NCBI GenBank assembly: GCA_944389815.1 | Contig: CALXNS010000101.1 | Location: 1-34,826, forward strand | DNA from: an uncultured Victivallis sp. | Lineage (GTDB): Bacteria; Verrucomicrobiota; Lentisphaeria; Victivallales; Victivallaceae | Direction of reading: 5' to 3' | DNA: 34,826 bases | In this document: piece by piece, positions 34,449 to 34,826 of the stretch | Numbering within the stretch: the first letter of the stretch is position 1 | How the letters are laid out: every line of letters starts with the position of its first letter | Notes under the pieces: generated by a model | Databases searched by the model: none | The model's input: only the letters and a program-made list of their open reading frames with translations | Told to the model about the DNA's origin: nothing | Position numbers and translations under genes: made by a program

Positions 34449-34514
34449 AGGGAGGACGTGGGAGGAATGCAGGGGAGGGGAGGCGAAAGCGAAAGCGAAA
34501 GAAAGGGAAAGAGG
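34449..34514 (+). repeat. Purine-rich tract with a G-quadruplex-like core and three GCGAAA units
   Basis: From 34449 to 34514 nearly all bases are A or G. G-runs at 34450-34452, 34460-34462, 34472-34475 and 34477-34480 form a near-canonical quadruplex motif with loops of 7, 9 and 1. GCGAAA repeats three times at 34483-34500. It lies 13 bases after the stop of the lemA-linked gene. Confidence 0.6.
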
Positions 34515-34517
34515 GTT

Positions 34518-34546
34518 ATTCGCGTGTGTGGCGAATTAATATTTTT
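34518..34546 (+). terminator. Possible terminator of the lemA operon
   Basis: ATTCGC (34518-34523) pairs with GCGAAT (34531-34536) around a GTGTGTG loop, followed by TAATATTTTTA. The 6-bp stem and mixed T-tract make it a moderate candidate. Confidence 0.4.
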
Positions 34547-34572
34547 ATCAATGCCGGATTATTGTAAAAACT

Positions 34573-34600
34573 TTGAGTTAATAGAGTAATTTTTTATAGA
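34573..34600 (+). promoter_or_regulatory. Likely promoter in the end region
   Basis: TTGAGT at 34573-34578, a 16-base spacer and TATAGA at 34595-34600. It has the window's usual layout and lies in a more AT-rich stretch. A transcript would start near 34607, directly before a chain of hairpins. Confidence 0.5.
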
Positions 34601-34606
34601 CAGCAC

Positions 34607-34725
34607 CGTAAAGGAATGATCTCTTCCTCAAGATGCCGTTTTATGGCATGTAATGCCCCCCCCTTTTTTTTAAGGGCGGCATTACAGTTTGGTCACTATA
34701 ATCAATCAGAAAATAGACCCTTTTT
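34607..34725 (+). ncRNA. Candidate attenuator-like leader or structured RNA
   Basis: After the promoter at 34573-34600 come hairpins AGGAA/TTCCT (34612-34628), ATGCC/GGCAT (34633-34649), and a larger one with TGTAATGCC (34649-34657) and GGCATTACA (34678-34686) around a C-run/T-run with an inner CCCTT/AAGGG. The ATGCC/GGCAT segments occur four times, so neighbouring pairs compete. A GGTC/GACC stem followed by CTTTTTC ends the set at 34725. From 34726 to 34826 I see only a small 67-residue frame from 34616 without support. The downstream gene is outside the window. Confidence 0.35.
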
Positions 34726-34826
34726 CAAGTGCCGTCTCTCAAAATGTGCGCAATTTTCCGGACGTTATCGAACAGACAAAAAAATACCGGAGGGCGAAGT
34801 GCTCATCCGGCGATTGTGACAAAACG

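Noticed and set aside
34616..34819. Plus-strand 67-residue frame at the window end
   Set aside because: It crosses the strong hairpins and a homopolymer C/T run, has no good ribosome site, and I recognise no family.

Overview
The window is a GC-rich bacterial chromosome segment with dense, mostly housekeeping gene content and short carbohydrate-related inserts. The mix of a cytoplasmic GH38 alpha-mannosidase, a GH78-type rhamnosidase, an AraC regulator divergent from an FAD-dependent oxidoreductase, and a GpsA with an atypical nucleotide-binding loop suggests a Lentisphaerae/Victivallales-like member of the PVC group. That assignment is an inference from gene content; there is no rRNA or strong marker here. 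I see no phage, insertion sequence, CRISPR array or plasmid gene.

Layout: (1) 1-2692, plus strand: the 3' end of an unidentified gene inside a perfect 21-bp inverted repeat, a HAMP-only membrane protein and two glycosyltransferases. (2) 2824-4098: a PLP aminotransferase, separated by a two-way terminator from the minus-strand phospholipid pair plsY-gpsA (5868-4244). (3) 5991-10207: an M24 peptidase, a minus-strand AraC regulator and a large U32 (RlhA/TrhP-type) protein. (4) 11918-10258, minus strand: nadD-rsfS-unknown gene. (5) 12046-19406, plus strand: a six-gene run, lipoprotein-yicC-cysE-yggS-panE-GH38. Most of its junctions are ATGA overlaps or abutting, and it ends in a strong terminator. 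(6) 19532-23136: a DUF2157/GDYXXLXY membrane pair, then the ACT-domain (UPF0237) and PFL (UPF0210) pair. (7) 24409-25400: FAD oxidoreductase and a Cys-rich AraC regulator, divergent. (8) Minus-strand DEAD-box helicase and KamA-family radical SAM enzyme, then tRNA-His(GTG). (9) 29140-34436: a small membrane protein divergent from a GH78-type glycosidase, followed by lemA and a large two-TM membrane protein. (10) 34437-34826: no convincing gene, but a purine-rich tract, a promoter and a chain of mutually exclusive hairpins that looks like an attenuator or structured leader for something beyond the window.

Promoters that can be read share one form: a TTGAxx -35, a 16-17 bp spacer and a TATATT or TATAGT -10. 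The genes fit together as lipid synthesis (plsY, gpsA), cofactor and amino-acid metabolism (nadD, cysE, panE, yggS, aminotransferase), RNA and ribosome functions (rsfS, yicC, U32, DEAD helicase, KamA/EpmB-like, tRNA-His), and sugar breakdown (GH38, GH78).
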